A DNA stretch of 64,000 nucleotides from an uncultured Rhodospirillales bacterium (GTDB lineage Bacteria > Pseudomonadota > Alphaproteobacteria > ATCC43930 > CGMCC-115725): contig CAIJOA010000011.1 of NCBI GenBank assembly GCA_903822185.1, positions 1 to 64,000 of the forward strand, read 5' to 3'. A program made the position numbers and the translations under genes. Within the stretch, counting starts at the first letter, position 1; every line of letters begins with the position of its first letter. The notes beneath the pieces were generated by a model. It did no database searches. It was not told where the DNA came from and saw only the letters and a list, made by a program, of their open reading frames with translations. Below, in pieces: positions 63,543-64,000 of the stretch.

Positions 63543-64000
63543 ATGGAAACGCAGCAGAAACCTCTCCCTAGCCGGGTCAATCAATTCAGCGCCAACAAGC
63601 TGAAGCTTGGCCTCTTCGGCAGCAATTGCTCCTCCGGCCGCGCCGCGACGCGCGTGCCCGAACGCTGGGGCGCAAGCTGGGACGATAATCTCAAGCTGGC
63701 CCAGATGGCCGACGATGCCGGCATGGATTTGATGCTGCCGATCGGGCGCTGGAAAGGTTATGGCGGCGACACCAATTTCGAGGGCACGACGCTCGAAACC
63801 GTGACTTGGGCCTGTGGGCTTCTGGCCCAGACGAAACAGATCAACGTCTTCTGCACCGTGCATGCGCCGCTGGTGCATCCGGTTTATGCCGCCAAGCAAT
63901 TCGTCACCGTCGATCACGTCAGCCGCGGCCGCTTCGGCGTCAATATCGTCTGCGGCTGGAATCAAGACGAGTTCGACATGTTCGGCGTCGAGCAGCGCGA
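63543..64000 (+). CDS. LLM-class flavin-dependent monooxygenase (partial, 3' end outside window)
   Basis: At least 152 residues starting [15 protein letters not shown]. The sequence [24 protein letters not shown] followed by [19 protein letters not shown], the [21 protein letters not shown] stretch and [19 protein letters not shown] are typical of dimethylsulfone/alkanesulfonate (SfnG/SsuD) and RutA-like flavin monooxygenases. These use reduced FMN to cleave C-S or C-N bonds. The C-terminal part lies beyond base 64000. Confidence 0.88.
   Translation, partial: METQQKPLPSRVNQFSANKLKLGLFGSNCSSGRAATRVPERWGASWDDNLKLAQMADDAGMDLMLPIGRWKGYGGDTNFEGTTLETVTWACGLLAQTKQINVFCTVHAPLVHPVYAAKQFVTVDHVSRGRFGVNIVCGWNQDEFDMFGVEQR

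Overview
The window is high-GC bacterial chromosome with Alphaproteobacterial gene order. The clearest signs are the run aroQ-accB-accC-aat-DUF2155-mlaD-NDUFA12, a pyruvate dehydrogenase operon whose E1 beta subunit carries its own lipoyl domain, a CIRCE-groESL operon, DUF1328, and a long cobalamin-dependent ribonucleotide reductase (NrdJ). A free-living, metabolically broad member near the Rhodospirillales is my best guess; the species is not resolved. I see no prophage, transposase, CRISPR array or conjugation genes. The mobile signal is several families of short palindromic repeats.

Layout. 1-6.3 kb (minus strand): an amidohydrolase with an orphan ABC substrate-binding protein, a hybrid histidine kinase, and an MFS exporter. 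6.5-15 kb: a PilZ protein, then the block ftsB / pdhA-pdhB-pdhC-lpdA-dinB-lipA-ratA, which makes, lipoylates and uses the pyruvate dehydrogenase complex. 15-20 kb: alpha/beta hydrolase, Rieske oxygenase, UbiD-type decarboxylase and a second orphan substrate-binding protein, probably for aromatic acid catabolism. 20-25.2 kb: tRNA-Val(CAC), CIRCE-groES-groEL, then a CsoR-type repressor divergent from a copper P-type ATPase. 25-34.6 kb: a membrane protein, maiA and a MarR regulator, a CACHE histidine kinase, a glycosyltransferase/methyltransferase pair, a LysR regulator, and a hydrolase/TetR divergent pair with operators. 34.6-40.8 kb: a polytopic membrane protein, a flavin monooxygenase with an MFS permease, a FABP-like protein and a pirin. 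40.9-46.3 kb: the conserved aroQ...NDUFA12 run and a fumarylacetoacetate-hydrolase family enzyme. 46.5-50.5 kb: nrdJ behind candidate NrdR boxes. 50.6-55 kb: a DEAD-box helicase, a probable small RNA, a secreted protein, RidA and a FemAB-like acyltransferase. 55-64 kb: a LysR remnant, an isochorismatase-like hydrolase, a sensor kinase with an ethylene-receptor-like membrane domain, a CMD protein, a pentapeptide-repeat protein, a CheY-like regulator with an uncharacterised partner, a GlcG/HbpS protein, a DUF1328/lipoprotein pair and the start of a second flavin monooxygenase.

The least ordinary items are: (1) a 67-bp palindromic element inserted in the same frame and orientation in pdhC and copA; (2) a kinase joining an ethylene-receptor-like copper-site membrane domain to a FixL-like PAS that keeps the haem histidine but lacks part of the FG loop; (3) a probable small RNA of three hairpins divergent from the helicase; (4) a CheY/unknown-protein pair whose second gene appears to have an in-frame amber codon near its start; (5) two gene remnants (LysR, glyoxalase). 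All functional statements come from reading the sequence; no database search was run.
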